Both the position numbers and the translations under genes were made by a program. A stretch of 6,879 bases of DNA from an uncultured Polyangiaceae bacterium (GTDB lineage Bacteria > Myxococcota_A > Polyangia > Polyangiales > Houyiibacteriaceae): NCBI GenBank assembly GCA_947258625.1, contig CAMYJN010000122.1:1-6879 (forward strand), written 5' to 3'. Below are positions 6,644 through 6,879 of the stretch, in pieces. The notes beneath the pieces are model-generated. The model was not told the DNA's origin and did not search any database. It saw nothing but the letters and a program-made list of their open reading frames with translations. Positions within the stretch are counted from its first letter, which is position 1; every line of letters starts with the position of its first letter.

Positions 6644-6879
6644 ATGGCCAGGATTCTCATCGTCGATGACCAGGATAACGCGCGCAGCATGCTTTCCGAG
6701 ATGCTGCAGGCGGAGGACTACGACGTCGACCAGGCCCCGACGGGCGAGGCGGCCTGCACCATGGTCGTCGACAACGACTACGACCTGGTCATCACCGACC
6801 TCCGAATGGGAGAGGTGGGCGGCCTGGAAGTTCTGCGAAGTACGCGAGAGGCCTCTCCCCTCACGCACGTCATCGTCAT
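6644..6879 (+). CDS. Response regulator receiver domain, 5' part only (cut by window end)
   Basis: This is the beginning of a two-component response regulator. From the ATG at 6644 the frame stays open to the window edge, giving 78 codons. The start MARILIVDDQDN supplies the acidic pair Asp8-Asp9, and VITDLRM places the phospho-acceptor at Asp52; GGLEVLR follows as in CheY-like folds. The Thr/Ser switch residue, the conserved Lys and any output domain lie beyond the window. It therefore cannot be assigned as an NtrC-type activator, a DNA-binding regulator or a stand-alone receiver. Position Asp52+4, usually Pro, is Gly56. The start is preceded directly by a G-run (6639-6643), which is too close to be a normal Shine-Dalgarno. 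The 59-bp gap after the HD gene contains the palindrome AACCGGTT (6631-6638) and a weak 5-bp hairpin (CGCAA 6593-6597 / TTGCG 6607-6611), but no recognisable terminator or promoter. Confidence 0.9.
   Translation, partial: MARILIVDDQDNARSMLSEMLQAEDYDVDQAPTGEAACTMVVDNDYDLVITDLRMGEVGGLEVLRSTREASPLTHVIV

Overview
The window is GC-rich DNA, mostly coding, with G or C at most third codon positions. The content is a secreted prolyl-oligopeptidase-family peptidase, a PBP4-type carboxypeptidase with an export signal, a lipoprotein solute-binding protein, an HD phosphohydrolase and a receiver-domain regulator. This points to a Gram-negative, high-GC bacterium. A Myxococcota/Deltaproteobacteria-like organism is my best guess, but that rests on gene style and base composition only. 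I see no rRNA, tRNA, CRISPR array, transposase, integrase or phage gene.

Layout. Two genes read leftwards: an oligopeptidase B-like lipoprotein (9-2111) and, upstream of it on the same strand, a PBP4/DacB-type D-Ala-D-Ala carboxypeptidase/endopeptidase (2303-3742). The 191-bp gap between them holds a long GC-rich hairpin (2177-2234). Three genes read rightwards: a peptide-type (SBP_bac_5) solute-binding lipoprotein (3734-5263), an HD-domain phosphohydrolase related to SAMHD1 (5286-6584) and the first 78 codons of a response regulator (6644 to the window edge). The divergent pair DacB / binding protein has no intergenic spacer. Their start codons overlap, each ribosome-binding site lies inside the other gene, and a perfect 8-bp hairpin sits at the junction.

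Working together. Three of the five genes act on peptides or peptidoglycan in the envelope: the PBP4-type enzyme trims or cuts murein peptides, the oligopeptidase should cut short peptides after Arg/Lys, and the binding protein should capture oligopeptides. A peptide or murein-peptide salvage theme is possible but is inference; no ABC permease is in the window. The HD phosphohydrolase follows the binding-protein stop by 7 to 22 bp, depending on its start, and may be co-transcribed with it without an obvious functional link. The regulator is too incomplete to connect to the rest.

I found no clear undescribed multi-gene system. The most notable items are the overlapping divergent 5' ends with their hairpin, the lipoprotein form of oligopeptidase B, and the hairpin between the two leftward genes. 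Non-ATG starts, TTG for the binding protein and GTG for the HD protein, are the main boundary uncertainties.
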